From NCBI RefSeq assembly GCF_035582795.1, contig NC_134365.1:140581077-140645076 (forward strand): a DNA stretch of 64,000 bases, in the 5' to 3' direction. The notes under the pieces were generated by a model, which was not told the DNA's origin, did not search any database, and was given only the letters and a program-made list of their open reading frames with translations. Origin of the DNA: Mycteria americana (lineage: Eukaryota > Chordata > Aves > Ciconiiformes > Ciconiidae). The first letter of the stretch is position 1; each line of letters opens with the position of its first letter. This document shows positions 13,555 to 26,500 of the stretch, one piece after another. The translations under genes and the position numbers were made by a program.

Positions 13555-16224
13555 CTATGCAATTTTCAAAACCTTTTGATGAAATTCTGCGTGATTGCTG
13601 ATGCATCTTTCTGTCATGCATATCCTCCAGCATCTTAGAAGCGCAGCGTGTTCCATAGCTTGGGATTTTCTTGGTTTTAAAATCCAATGTAAACAGAGAG
13701 AAATTGAACTGTTGAGTAGGAGATCATCTGGAGGATGATTTGAGCACAAGAACGGTGGGACACTGTAATGATATATGGCTGAGGTTTGCAAAGTTCACAA
13801 GCATCCCACTATCTTCCCAGAATGTGTTTCAATGATGTGTGTCCATATCCCTTTATCTTCGAAAAACTGTAACATTTACAAGCATGTTGTCCCCTCTGGT
13901 TGGATGTAGTAGATATCTTTCATCTTAGAAATCTCAGTCTTTTAGAAAAGTAGTATCCGCTTCCATGATAAACTTCCCGGGTAGGGTTTAAGTGATTGAC
14001 TTGTGGTCCATTATAAGTTAAAATTCAGCCCACATGGTGTGGCAGACTGGGCAGGATGCTGTCTGTCAAGGTCTCGTAGTTGATGCAGAATGAAATTATT
14101 GAGACGTGTGGTCTTATCCAATTAAAACTTTGACTGAAATGTTAATGGTCTTTTGGCTGACACTTTGGGAAAGACCACCAGGGATTTCCTAAGGGGAAAG
14201 AACTATTAGCTTCCAACCATACCTGAGTCTGTCCAAGCCCAGTACATTATTAGCTGACATCTATGTAGATTTGTAAGAGCTTTTGAAGTTTTCTGGATTA
14301 CATGCAGACAGAAAAGAGATGGATTATTTTTACTTCCATGAACCAGAGTATCATACTTCAGTGCTAAATAAAGGAAGCTAAGGGTCAACCTGTCAGTCAA
14401 AACTCATCTACATTAGAAAAATGTGTGAAGCTTTTTTTCTGCACTGGTCCTTCTTATCCAGTGCAACCAGCTGTAGAAGTGGTGTAAGCTGAGACTTCAG
14501 GACTCCAAGGGCTTTCAGAGCATTCTCAGGTGGCAAATGAAGGAATAATGAACTTTGCCTCTGCACCTCTCCCAAAGTAGTCCCAGTAGGCGCGTTGGTG
14601 AGGATGGAGCTTATGTTAGGACTTGGATCACAGTTTTAACTTCTGGTTTTTTTCTATTGAGTTCAACTGGGTCAGATTTAGGCAATTACTGATTGCCCTT
14701 TGTGACCTGTTTTCTTCCAGGTTGTGGAAGAGATGAACACACCCTGTTGATACCAGGGTAGTGTCCTACAAAGAGACATCACTTGTCTTTTGGAAGTTCT
14801 GTCAATGACTTTTTTGCTTCTTGCGGTTTCAAGGCCATATATTAGACTTTGTGCTGGGTGCTATTCCCTTTTATAAGACTATTTCTGTATTCCACCCCTT
14901 TTTGCAGTTTAAGTTAATACGTTGCCTAGAAAGATGGTTTTGAAATGTCAGTAGATGCTGAAAGAATGATATAGTGAAAGCTGGGAGCATGTACAGTACA
15001 GCTTGGGTGGGATTCAGTTCCAGACAGACTCTAAAACTTGGGCATGTATGTGCAAATGTCTACATGTGATTCAACTCAAATGACAGCTGAGACCTATGGT
15101 TCAATTCAGTTGCCCACACACAGGCATTTAATGCCATTACAGATGCATTAAGGTACGTTAAACATCCACATGGGACTGAGAGGCAACACAGGACATGTGG
15201 ACACATTGTCTTTCTGGAGAAGTGGCTCTGCCAGGGCATGTTGCTAGGCACCTATGTATAGGCCCCTGAACAGGGAGGCCACGTTAGCTGGGCAGCTCAA
15301 CAGTTCTTCAGGTTCCACTGCTCACGTTGACCAGATCATCACTGGCTACAGTGCCACCTCGTGCAGTTAGTTTGTCTACAGACAGCTACCCACCATTTGA
15401 ATAACTGCTGACTTTTTACATCTTTTTATTATGTCACTACTCTTGAAGAAAAATAGCTGAGTTATTTATGGACCAAAATTAAAGTGTTCCTGTTCATTAT
15501 GGTAATAAGGGGAAGAAGGAAAGCAGGAAGAAACGGGAAAAGTGTACTTATCCTGTCTTCTGAAGGCATCTACTTTGAATGCTGAAGTTAGGACACTGGG
15601 CTGCTTTGTAATCAGGAGAGAGAACGATAGACCTTATCTGAATTATTCAAATTCTGGATATATCCTTAGCCAAGGGGAGGCAAAATCTCCTTGGACTGAT
15701 TGAGGTGGCCTTGGTAAGATGCTGAGCTGGTAACATCTAGGATTAGTCGATAGGAAACATCAGGCATGCTCATTGTAGCTGAGGTCATCTGAATATGACA
15801 TACTTTTCTAAGGTTATTCTAAGTTCTGTTAATATGTGTTCAGACTAAAAGAGATTGTATCCAACAATTCTTTTCAAGATATCTATTATTCTATTCTATT
15901 CATCTAATTTGGCATAACTGCTATTTTATATGATTTGAACTGACTTCTAAATGTATCTACCTCTCTTTGTCAACTGCATTGCCTATGAGAAAATAACCTG
16001 AGGGAAGAAACGCTTTCCTTTTCTTATGTACCACTTACATTAAGTCCTTTTGCTGAGATATCTTTAAACTTTCACATTGTTTATGCATATCTATAGTGTT
16101 TGTCTAATGTATTCATGTGTATTTTGAAACAATATACTTATGCACTCCACCTCACAATTCTTTCATGTGTGCCAGAAAATAATTTCCCCAACTGAACAAT
16201 CTAAATTACAAGTCCAGTTATTGT

Positions 16225-16520
16225 CTGTTTTGAGGCCTATAATTAGAGCTCAGATGGTAGGGCAATTGCAGAAGAGAGTTTACCAATTTACATGTTAATC
16301 AAACATAGTCTGATGGACCATGATTAACGTAGGCTCAGTCAACATCTTAATTAGCCAGAAGCACATCATGAGGCATTGGTGCCTGTCTTCCCACCCCTGA
16401 GATTTTTTTCCAAGCAAGTACAGGATCTTCAATAGCTGTTTTCCATAGCATTGTTAAAGCTAAGACCTTCATAATTGCTCTAATGAGGAAAGTCAGTTAA
16501 AAACTGTTTAGCCTTGTGTA
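16225..16520. promoter_or_regulatory. Candidate conserved element, TAAT-core cluster
   Basis: Repeat-free stretch with several homeodomain-type cores: ATAATTAG near 16240, GTTAATC near 16295, GATTAAC near 16322, TTAATTAGC near 16348 and CTAATGAG near 16479. No open frame covers it. Such clustering is common in vertebrate developmental enhancers but also occurs by chance in AT-rich DNA. Conservation cannot be judged from one sequence. Confidence 0.2.
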
Positions 16521-19409
16521 CAAGAACACCTGAGGTAGCACAGCATCTTCCTTAGAGAGCAGAGCCTGGCCAATTTGTAACCTGGATCAGGTATGATATT
16601 AAATAACAGATTTGTGCCAAAATCACATTGAGCACAGAATATATTTTTTAAGAACTGCGGATGGTTTTATCTGATTGATTAGTTCCACATGTCCACAGCC
16701 CCAGGAATCTCTCCACAGGAGCCCACATGGAATCAGGATAAGGACAATTTAAGTATGCCTTTGTAGTTGAGTAACCTGCTGAGCAGAACTTCATCTCTCC
16801 TAACAATGTCTCTCCTGATATTTTGTTTAAAGGCTTGCTGGTCTGCAGCTAATTTATTTTACAAGTAAAAATCAACTTTCTCCATACAGATATGTTTTAA
16901 AATTCCTTGAATACTATCAAATATTGTTTTCAAAAGCTAGCCTGTCTGAGGACTAACTCCCAGTGAGACTAGGAGATGTTTAGAATTTTTCCACATTTGA
17001 TTCCTTGCTGTACATCTTTCAGTGCTGCAAAATATACGCAGTGATATGTAGATGGAAATGTTCAGTGTATATTTATTTTTATTTTTAGAAGGAAAATCCT
17101 GTTATAAAATGTTTGATTTTAGTGGGAAGAAGTTCTTTTACTGATGAAACCAGAAACTCTATCCCTCTGGCATTATATGTTCCCACTATCACAAAAATGC
17201 AGAATAAAAGTGCAAATAACATGTACACTGTGTGCAATTTCTGTCCTTGCTGCCTGATAGCTGGTGTAAGAGCTGCTGGTGGTGACAAGGAGAAAAACAT
17301 CTGTTGTGTTTTTTGGAATTGACCGCTGAGCAGAACAGGGAGCGATTTATGACCTTATATTTTCTATTATCTTCGGGTATAAAACTGTGATTTTCTGCTT
17401 GGTTTCTGAGGAGAGGTATGAACTGTGTTTGGAATCAGTACCACTCACTGCATGAGTGTCGGATGCCACCCTGGCCTTCCACCCAGGGGACTGGTATCAT
17501 AGCCTCCCATATAGGAAGCCTTCCCTCATTACAGAAATAAAGGAAAGATCCCCCGGATCAAAACCACTTACAAATTACAGATACCTCTTGCCAAAACAGA
17601 GAGGATTTATTAGTGGAAAAGACCCAGGAAGCTTCCTTGGTCTATTTGGCTGCCAATGCCTTGTTATTTCTTACATCCTCTCAAAGGCTTCATTATGTTC
17701 AATCCATCCATGTAGGCTTTAGCGGCAGTCTGGCCTCCTATTTAGAGGATTATTTTTTTGGTATTAAATGTTCACTTAACTTCGCGCCTCTGTTTGTAGT
17801 ACAAATTATCCTGCTCCCTTCAACTCAGGTCACTAAACAAAAGAAGAACTCTGTATGTAATTATAAAAAGATGAATGGTAAGAATTTGTGTTGAATCCTT
17901 TTGTGTAAAGCTAAACTTTAAGGTTATTTAAGCCCTAATGTTTACCATCATAAAATAACAATTTCATGCCTTGAGATACGGAGTGTTGGAAATTGCCTTG
18001 ACATATAGTACTTGAAATATCTTAGGCTAAAAAAGAGCAATTTTAATCTTCATGGAGCCAAACATTCAAAAAAATTCAGCAGCTATGTGCAGTTGCCATA
18101 TTGCATGAATGCAGATGCTACCAATATTTCTTAACCTAAGTACAAAGAAATTGATGGGTACAATCTTTTTTAGCCTGAACACATACTGACAGAGCTTCTA
18201 CTGAAGTTACTGCAGTCTACAGATGTCATGAGGTAACTGAAAATGGCTGCTTGGATGAGTAACATGACTATATCTAGGAAAAGTCAGTTTTTAATGGCTG
18301 AAAAACATAATAGAAAGCAGCTTATAAATGAGAATTTAAATGTTAATTCTTGAGGTGGTTTCGGTATTTGAAGTTTGGGTATTTACTTATATTTTAGCTA
18401 TGGGCAGTAGCTTTGGAAACTCTGTTCCCTCTAAATCCAGAAGGAACTTCTTCCAACAGCAGGTTATAACTTCAGCCTTACCTACCCTGAGACATCAGTG
18501 GAGGTAACTGTGCTTGGTCTCCATTCCGTCTTCTGGTAGATCCTTATTAGTAGTATCCTTTATATTACTCCTCATTACCTTTTCTTCTGCTATCCATCCT
18601 GGATAACTCATTAAAAATGAGGATTTATCTCTGCTAACCTCAATGAATCAAAATGCTAGATATTTTCATAGTTAATTCTAACAGATAAGTCTTTTCATCT
18701 GTGCCTTCTGGAGGTTCATGTCTTTTTCCATTATAGCGGAAGCTCACATGCTAGATTTAACCCCTAACTGCAACATTTAAAACCTAAGTGAGATAAATCT
18801 CTCCTTTAATGACTTAAATTTGGTGTCATTATAATGTTAAAGTCTGAAGAACTATCTTGATGGTGGAAGTAAAATACCATCCTTACACAAATAGAGTGCA
18901 GAAGTTTTTAAACAGGAGAAATAGCCAAAAGATTTAATGACTATTTGAAATTTAACAGTTAACAGCAAAAAGTATTTACTAATGTAGAACCTGGTTTTCT
19001 CTGGGAAGATCTAATTGCAGCGCCTATTTTCAACAGGTCTAGGGCATTATTTTTCTAAGGTTTTTTTTCAGTTCTTAGATTAAATACTGAATTCAAGTGA
19101 ATGCAATCAAGAAGCAAAGCAAAATATTAAAATATGGTGAAGTGGGATGAGCAACGTTTTCTTAAGACACTTAGTTTGCAAGTCTTAAGAGTGAACAACT
19201 GTTTTCTACAGTACTATGATTTTCCGTTTAAGTGCTTACAATATACTTTCAAAGAGCAAAAGATCTAAAAATATGTTGTATCATATACAAAATTAATTGT
19301 GTTGAGGTATCCCTGTAATCAGTCATCCTCCCAGAAGTATTCAAGTAACAACACTACAATTAACTTGCATTTACACTGTGTTTTTCAGTGTAAGGAAATC
19401 TGTACAAAA

Positions 19410-19500
19410 TGCTCCCATTTTACAGAAAGGAAAACAAAGACAGAGGTTCAGTGTTTTGACCATGATTCTGGTATTTCCGAGCCAAGAAGATCTCTAGTAT
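19410..19500 (-). mobile_element. Ancient MIR-like SINE fragment (probable)
   Basis: The stretch CCCATTTTACAGAAAGGAAA (19416-19435), followed by an ACAGAGGTTCAGTG-type segment and a TTGACCATGATTCTG-type segment, follows the reverse complement of the MIR/CORE-SINE body (CCCATTTTACAG, GAGGAAACTGAGGCACAGAG, GGTTAAGTGACTTGCCCAAGGTC order) with many substitutions. The match is by eye. The element would be a very old amniote relic with indistinct boundaries. Confidence 0.5.
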
Positions 19501-21349
19501 TCATGGTAAGAGCACTGCACATCTTTCACAGATGATCCTCTCTTGTCTATGAGAAGATGTTCTCCTGGAATCAGTCCCAGGGAGACATATTGGGGGAGCA
19601 GGTGGGGATTTATTGAAAAGAAGACATGGCTATTTGAACACTATTGTAGTCATTAACAATGCAGCCATTAAGCTGAGCATACACAGAAAGTAAATATTTA
19701 TGTGACTGGCAATCTAGCTGAAAAAAGTGGAAAGTGGGACAAAAATGCCTATGTTTTAATTTTGTTTCAGTTAGGTGTCTGACTCTTCCTGTTATGCTAT
19801 TTCTGTGCTGTCATCTTTCTATAGAGCTGTAGGCTTGGGAAATGCTAGATCAAATTGAGAAAGGTAAATGTAAAAAAAAAAATTAAAAAAAATCAGTTAG
19901 TTGAGAAAAAACAGGCCAAGAAAAAACAACCAGCTGTAGTTGATACTGTTCAGTGTGAAAAATGTAATGTTAATTCTATTTTTTTTTTTTTCTGTAGGAC
20001 ATCATTAGAGGGCTTTATGGTCTTTCCAGATCAGTACAAAAGACATTCTCTATCTTGATGTGTCTCTATGAATTTGAAAGATGTGACCTCTGTAGGGGAT
20101 ACTACTGTTGGTTTTACATCATTATTGTTTCCCTTCATTTATTTCTGCAGAATACCTGCACTGTCTTTTAAAGTGCGAATTGCCTGGGGTGACAAATTGA
20201 ATCTTGAAGCTTTGCACCTGACGCCATGAGAGCCTATAAATTAGTTATGGGCTAGGAAGATAGAATCCTAAATGTTTCTATTTCTCATAGAAAAAATGAC
20301 CCTTGGGGTCACTAACCAAAGAATGAAAAACCTGGACTTGTTAACAAGAAAACAGTTAATTATTTACATACATGTGGGTATTTGCCATTAGCATCTTTAG
20401 AACTAGAAGTCCTTGTTCTGCTAGATTTACTTCTGCCCTCGAGACTCTAGTTGTTAAAAATGGGGTTCAGACTATCCCATTTAGTACCAGGAAATATGTA
20501 CAACAGAAACTATGGGTTAAAGCAGGGCTATATGTGTCCCTTGCTTTTGGTCTTTCAAAGGAATTAAAGACTAAGCTATCCTATTTCAAAGCTACAATAG
20601 TGTAGAATCACCAGTAGTAACTGTATCATCACCCATATGGTGGTTTATTATTCTAGCACATTCATGGCCAGGATGAAGCAAATAAATTATTGAGTGCTGT
20701 GGGTGATTTCATTTATTTATGTATGTATGTATGTCATTGTTAGAGCAAACAGTAGAGAAAAATCTTGCATCCTAATATGACTCCCATGGGGAAAATCCTA
20801 ATGCCATTCAGCCAGGTGGAGCTTCTATGTGGTTTTTTTCCATTCACTGCCATCCGCCTATCCATCATAATGCCCTGAGCACTTTTCATCCATGAAAACT
20901 CCTTGCTATAGCAATATATAGGCTTTGTAAATAAAGTCTGGCACCCCTAAGGGGAACAATATAGACTTCTAGGAATTCTCATATATTTAATCTGTTTTAA
21001 GGCCTGAAAAGTATATTTCTGTAATAAAATATTTTAGGACCTTTTTGTCCTGGGAAATTTCTTTTCCATGGCAGGCGACCTTTACAGGTCCTCTCTGGCT
21101 ACATAACTGCTATGGATATGAACATTTAGGGGTTTCAAATGGATACAGTATGATGCAGGCATTTTTTAAAGATTACTCCAAGGCTAAAGCACTTCCCCCC
21201 CTCCCCCTCCAATATTTGAGCAGTTTGAGAGCATCAAGGCCTATGTTATCCCCACAGATACATGCAGGAAACTCCCAATAGCTACAGACAAAGCTGCACG
21301 TGTGCATCCAAGGCCAGTACTTCAGCTCTGAAAGTTAACTAGGATATGA
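19501..21349. other. Unique non-coding stretch
   Basis: No gene recognised. Contains A-rich tracts near 19871-19900, a T run near 19980-19992 and a (TGTA)n-type run at about 20711-20735. Confidence 0.5.
20711..20735. repeat. (TTTA)/(TGTA)n simple repeat
   Basis: Short tetranucleotide array that shifts from TTTA to TGTA units. Confidence 0.85.
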
Positions 21350-21530
21350 GAGAATAGAATTGGGGTTTGTATAGCCCCTTTCATACTTGTTATGGCTCAA
21401 AGCATCTTACAAGGAAATAAATGAGATATCACTAGCACAGGGAGCATGTAGGAAGGCTGAGAAGACATTAGGTGCATAGTAGAAGATCACACAGTGTTTC
21501 GAAAAGCAGAGCTTGAATTATTAAGAAAAG
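21350..21530 (-). mobile_element. Ancient L3/MIR-type repeat fragment (probable)
   Basis: The segment TTTGTATAGCCCCTTTCATA (21366-21385), then CTCAAAGCATCTTACAA (21397-21413), resembles the amniote repeat signature TTTATATAGCGCCTTTCAT and CTCAAAGCACTTTACAA. About 75 nt further on, GATCACACAGTG (21485-21496) and AGCAGAGCTTGAA (21506-21518) correspond to its GGTCACACAG and GGCAGAGCTGGGAA segments. Order and spacing agree with an old 3' tail of this class in minus orientation. I assign this from memory of the consensus, and the exact family is uncertain. Confidence 0.5.
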
Positions 21531-22886
21531 TAATAGCGGCCAGAAATACTGATGTTACTGTTTTTTCCTTCCTCCCCCTCCCTCTATCTATTACACCCAC
21601 AAAGGATGCCACTGAATTTTTAACTTCAGAGTTTTTAACCCACTGTCTTAAAACTATCGACTTTTTCTTTTCCCTCGGCCTTTTCTTCTGAGCATCCAGC
21701 AAGACCTGGGTGTTAGGTTTGAAAAACAAATGCCTTCTCAACTTCAGCCCTACAGTGTCAAATGCTTTAGTCTAGTCGTGTTGATATCACATGCATAGCT
21801 ATGTAGTAGGATACGTGCAGTTGTTTGGAGAAGACACTCCTAAGCAGCTAAGCAAGGTAGGCAGAGTTTTCCAGTAGCTTCTTTAGGGCAACCTGTGCTG
21901 CTAGAGCAGACACATCCGAGCTGGCTGTCTCTGCTCACTCAGGACTCGGGGGTATGCAGTGCAGTGATATTGGACTGCTCCTATGTAGCTTCTCGCCATG
22001 ACCTGGGTAAATCTTCACTGTGCTACCCTAATTCAAGTCTCCGGTAGCTTAGATAGCAAGCTACGTTTATCAAGCTCCACGGTGCAATGAAGCCGTGCCA
22101 TACAGACCCCAATCATACGGGGAAATGCTGAGCCAGCAGATTCCTCTCTAAAGCTCATTGCAAGATTTGGGGCAGCTGGGATGATGCAAGAGTTGATAAG
22201 CCACCTGAGCCCAAATACTGTTAAGTTTTGAAGGGGAAAGAGTCAGTTAGCCCCAGATATAATGTATTTAACCTGGTGTTCCCAACACCACCAACTGAAC
22301 AACTTTTAGAATTTGTGGCTTCTCATTATCTGTTTCTGATGCAACGTGAGAGTCGCATGTGCCTGTAATTTCCCCTCTAAATCCCTCTTGCCCTGGGTAA
22401 GCACTCTTGCGGTGACTGCATAGCTCTCACTGCTTGGAACAGTCTGAATTCATATTACTGACATCAGGGTTGGATTTATCTGATGTTATTTCCTTAATTG
22501 TTTAATTTGTTAAAACATTTAATAGAACATTTCTGGAATGATGCACTCAATATTTTCACCATAAAAATGAGCAGCAACATGTGTATCTGTCTGCTACTAT
22601 GTTTGAAGTGGTAGGATTTTGTCTTGGGCAGTGCCAGGAACTTGCTGCTTTTGTAGTTTGGGTGGAATAATTTGGATGCAGTCACAAAGTTTCTTGCTGA
22701 TTATTCTCTGCCTTACAGTAAGCAGGATTATGGGAGGTACCCTTAAGTAATGATCATAATAATAGGGTATTATATACCTACAAGCATCCATACACATATG
22801 CATGTGCTACATTTACATGTTTTATATCTGATTTTTTAGCAGCTCTACAGTAATTGCTTAGTTGAACTGCCCCCCTTTGTTTTTTT

Positions 22887-22912
22887 TATATACATATATA
22901 TATATATATATG
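22887..22912. repeat. (TA)n microsatellite
   Basis: Alternating T and A with a single C interruption, about 26 nt. Confidence 0.9.
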
Positions 22913-23532
22913 TTAAGATATCCTTCCTGCTGTTCCCTTTTTTATGTGGAGGTGAGGGCTATCACTGCTGGTGCAGGACCCAGGGTTTTTAACCATGTAG
23001 TGACTGGGGCCCATTTTGCCTCCTTAACTCATACAAGGCTCTCTATTAATCTGTAGCTTTGCATTTTGGTGTTGCAGTGGAAGCTGAAGAAGAAATAATA
23101 TGAAGAAGTATGATAAGAAGCCCAAAAGCTTCTAAACTATAGCGTTTGAGCTAGAGTTAAGGGAACATTTGCCTGCCTTTTCAGATCATGCCAGCAGAGT
23201 CACAGGCAAAAGTCATCTCATGAAGGACAAAGTGGAGCAGGGTCAGGGTACTCATCCACGGGGAAGCGTCGGCAGAAAGGGAAGAGCTGGAAAGGAGAGC
23301 CAAGGCAAGACCTCTGGGAAAAGGGACTTGTGGCTGCTCCAGCTGCTGAGGGAAGGAAGGGACATGAAGGCCTGAGATGGGGGAGCCTGCTGGCAAGGAG
23401 CAGCCTCGGGTGGGCACAGCCATCCCCCTCTGCCTTCTGTGGGGCACCCGCCGGCACCCACCGCCTCTTGGCAAAGCAGGCAGCAAGGCTGCTGCCGCTT
23501 CCCTGCCCCCAGCAGCCGGCTGCTTCCCTTAC

Positions 23533-23577
23533 CTGTGCCTAGAGGTGGCTGGCGTGGCTCTCATGGTCTGTGCAATA
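23533..23577 (-). other. Possible 45-nt minus-strand exon
   Basis: On the minus strand a long pyrimidine tract ends in CGCCAG (acceptor AG complementary to 23578-23579). After 45 nt comes CACAG|GTAAGGG (donor GT complementary to 23531-23532). The 45-nt body is a multiple of three and open in one frame, which includes an in-frame ATG in a good ACCATGA context. Both splice sites are close to consensus. The host is a GC-rich patch and no homology is recognised, so this may be a chance pairing of sites. No other exon of the same gene was identified. Confidence 0.15.
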
Positions 23578-26500
23578 CTGGCGAAAAAGGGAAAAATAGA
23601 AACAGCAGAACTGTATACACACATACAGTTACACAGAAGCATTTGCCAGAGTTCGGCTGCAGGGGAACTCAGGAGGGCAGGTAATGAATGTCTTAATTAA
23701 AATGCTGGTAATGTTGACTATACAATTAACATTTTTTTTTAAAAGGTAACGTATAGGTGAGCAACGTGGTTAGTGCCTTATTGATACCTGCCCTGGGTGT
23801 GGGAAACGGGATAGTTTGTGGGTTGTCTTCAGAAACAAAGATTTCTGTAGTCCCTTCCAGTTAAAGAGATTGCAAAGCCTGAGCTAAAGCTGATGAATGA
23901 CATGGAGTCAGAAGGCTGTTGAAAGCAACAGGTATTTAACCTGCGAGTCAGTGTGTTTTACGCAACCTCCTCTGCCTCTGCTCCGCAGAGGAAGGGCGCT
24001 TGCAGCAGCCTTTCTAGCTGTAGCAGCACACATTTTCCCCTCCGGGAGCTCCTGCCTGAGCTGGCATGAGCCCGAGGGGGATCTTTTCTTACCTGCAGAG
24101 GATGGCCAGCTTTCAAAAAACTTTAACCTCCTACCAGGCTCCACCTCTTTCACAATCATAATATTTTAGCTTAAAAAGCATAACATGTTAAAGACAATTC
24201 TGCATTCCTTTTCTCTAGCCTCTGGCTTTCAGATCGTGGGGTTATAATCAGGCCAGACTGTCAGCTCTCCCTCTGCAACAGTCTAAAGGCTAAATCCCTT
24301 TTTTAAAAGAAAATAAATCTTCAGTTCTCACATAACGACTTGGTATCTGGAGCTGAGGCTTCACAGAAAAGATCAAATAGCCTGAGCCTTGTGACAGAAC
24401 TGTAAGAAATGGCAACTCCTCATTATCTCATAGAGTAACATCTCAGTTATGGTATTAAAATGGACCAAAAGGACCCCTTCAGTCTTTGAATGTTCCCTGA
24501 GACAGATGACCAAGGATAATAGTCCCTGTGAGAGGAGCTGGTACTGCTTCCACGCTGCCTGTGTCAGTGATTGTCACTTGTACGCCAGGCTCTTACATTG
24601 TTATAGCTGCTCGCTGAAGTGTTACATGGAGTTAAACTGGATGGTTGTGGCTTGCAAAGTGGTCACGAGATGTGGGATACTGCGCAAAAGTTAATGACTC
24701 ATGGGCACAGACGGGGCCAAAAGTGGTTATGAGCAGCTCCCTGACATTAAACCCCTAGAAAGTTTGAGAAGAGCAGAGGTGGAGGGACTATACAGAGAAC
24801 AGCTGGTTCTCCCTTGATGATCTTTCCTTAAAAAGAGAGCAGGATCCTTGTCCCATTCAGACCCAACCATGAGCTCATCTCAGCCTGCACACTCATCTCC
24901 ATCAGCTGCAGCTGTGTTACAGCAGGTTCTGTGCCTGTGCTAATGGGGTAAAAGCATTTCCATGTGCTCTTTTCATTCAGAGAGCATACACCCCTCCCCA
25001 CAGCCTCCAGTGTATCCTCGTTCCCTTGAAATGGATTCAAATATTAAAGCCTGTTAAGTTTAATTATTGCTAAAAGTCTGGGAGGAAACAAAATCTTATG
25101 GCCACTTTAAGCTGTTTCAAGATAGGTACATATAAATCACAAACGTGCAATCACTTATGGGAAATTCAGAAGCCGGCAGAAAGCAGTAATATGTACCAAA
25201 GAGGGCGATCATAAAACTTACACAGTCTTCTCAACCACGTGTGTAGGGTTTTGCAGTTCCTGGCCTGGTGAATATCCTGGCCTGGTGTTCCCCCCCTTTT
25301 TTTTTCCAATACAAAAGCTATTGCCTTCATTAAGTTATGTTGTAGCAAAACAGTATCATAACAAAGAGTAAATCATTCAGGTTACATTGAGGGGCAGTGC
25401 AATGAAAACAATCCTGGTGGGTAGCTGTTCTTATGGAGGGGCTGAAGAAAGAAGTGTATTTCCTTCTTCTATTGGGGGCTGACTTCAGATCAAAGTTCAC
25501 AGGAAGTCTCGGTTTACAATTTGTATCATTCTCTCCTCTCCCATTAGAATATCCATGATGACATCTGGCAACCACAGCAGCAGCAGACAAGCTCCAGCAC
25601 CCTTTTTTTTTTTAAAGTATTTATATGTTTGTTGAGAAGCAACCACCCAATCAAAATAGAAAAAGTGGCTGGCTTTGTTTTGCACATGCGCCACATGCTT
25701 CTTAACATTGTATTTTTATATTAATGAACTATTTCAGTTTTACTCTGATGTGTAATTATATTACTCTTTCTTCTTGCATAAAATTTTCCTGTAAAAGTTT
25801 AAAGCCTCCTGTTCCTGATGGAAAGGCCTTCTGTCTTTCTGTTTCTTAAAGACCTTTTTTTTTGACCTTTAACTTCATACCATACAAGAAAAAAACCCAT
25901 TACTAACAGCTCGGGGAGGTGCTATAAAATGTTTCTTGGAAGGGGATGTAAAAAAGCCTATATCATGTTTTGTGGAGGATGCTGCACCTGGTCTTGTGGT
26001 TGGAAGAGCTGAATCACTGTTTTCTCAGATGGAGATGGTGCTGTTTGCTAATACGTATTGACAATGTGCGTTGATGAGGCTTGTCCTCTAGGCTGAGCTC
26101 TAGCAAGTGCTGATAAATTCCAGACTGTAATGAAACATCTTTCAGAAACATCAACATTTGCTAAATAAACATCTTTTCCTCTTCTCTGTTGTATGTAATG
26201 GATGTTTTTAACATTGTTTGCTAGTCTTTCTACAAAGTATAACAGATGGCCACTGCCTCTAATGAAGTAATTCTATTACCTAACCCTTTCCCTGGGAAAG
26301 AAAAGGTTTGGGCTTGATTTTTCACTGTCTTATCTCTTGATTTCTGTGAAGTGTCTTGCATTTGTCACTAGTATTTTCTATTGCTGACCCTGATGACAAA
26401 GATGATAAGAAAGCTTTCGGTTGAAAAATCTATTGCTATTGCCATTTTTAAATGAAGCAATGGCTACTTCTCTCGGTATTGCTTTTTGATTTGGTCACCT

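Larger units (their letters stand above)
10061..19409. other. Unique AT-rich non-coding stretch
   Basis: Single-copy sequence with no recognisable gene or transposon. It holds a G10 run at 10812-10821, an A-rich run near 12881-12892, an imperfect hairpin at 13510-13554 and a cluster of TAAT-core motifs at about 16240-16520 (listed separately). Open frames are all under 100 codons and unremarkable. Confidence 0.5.
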
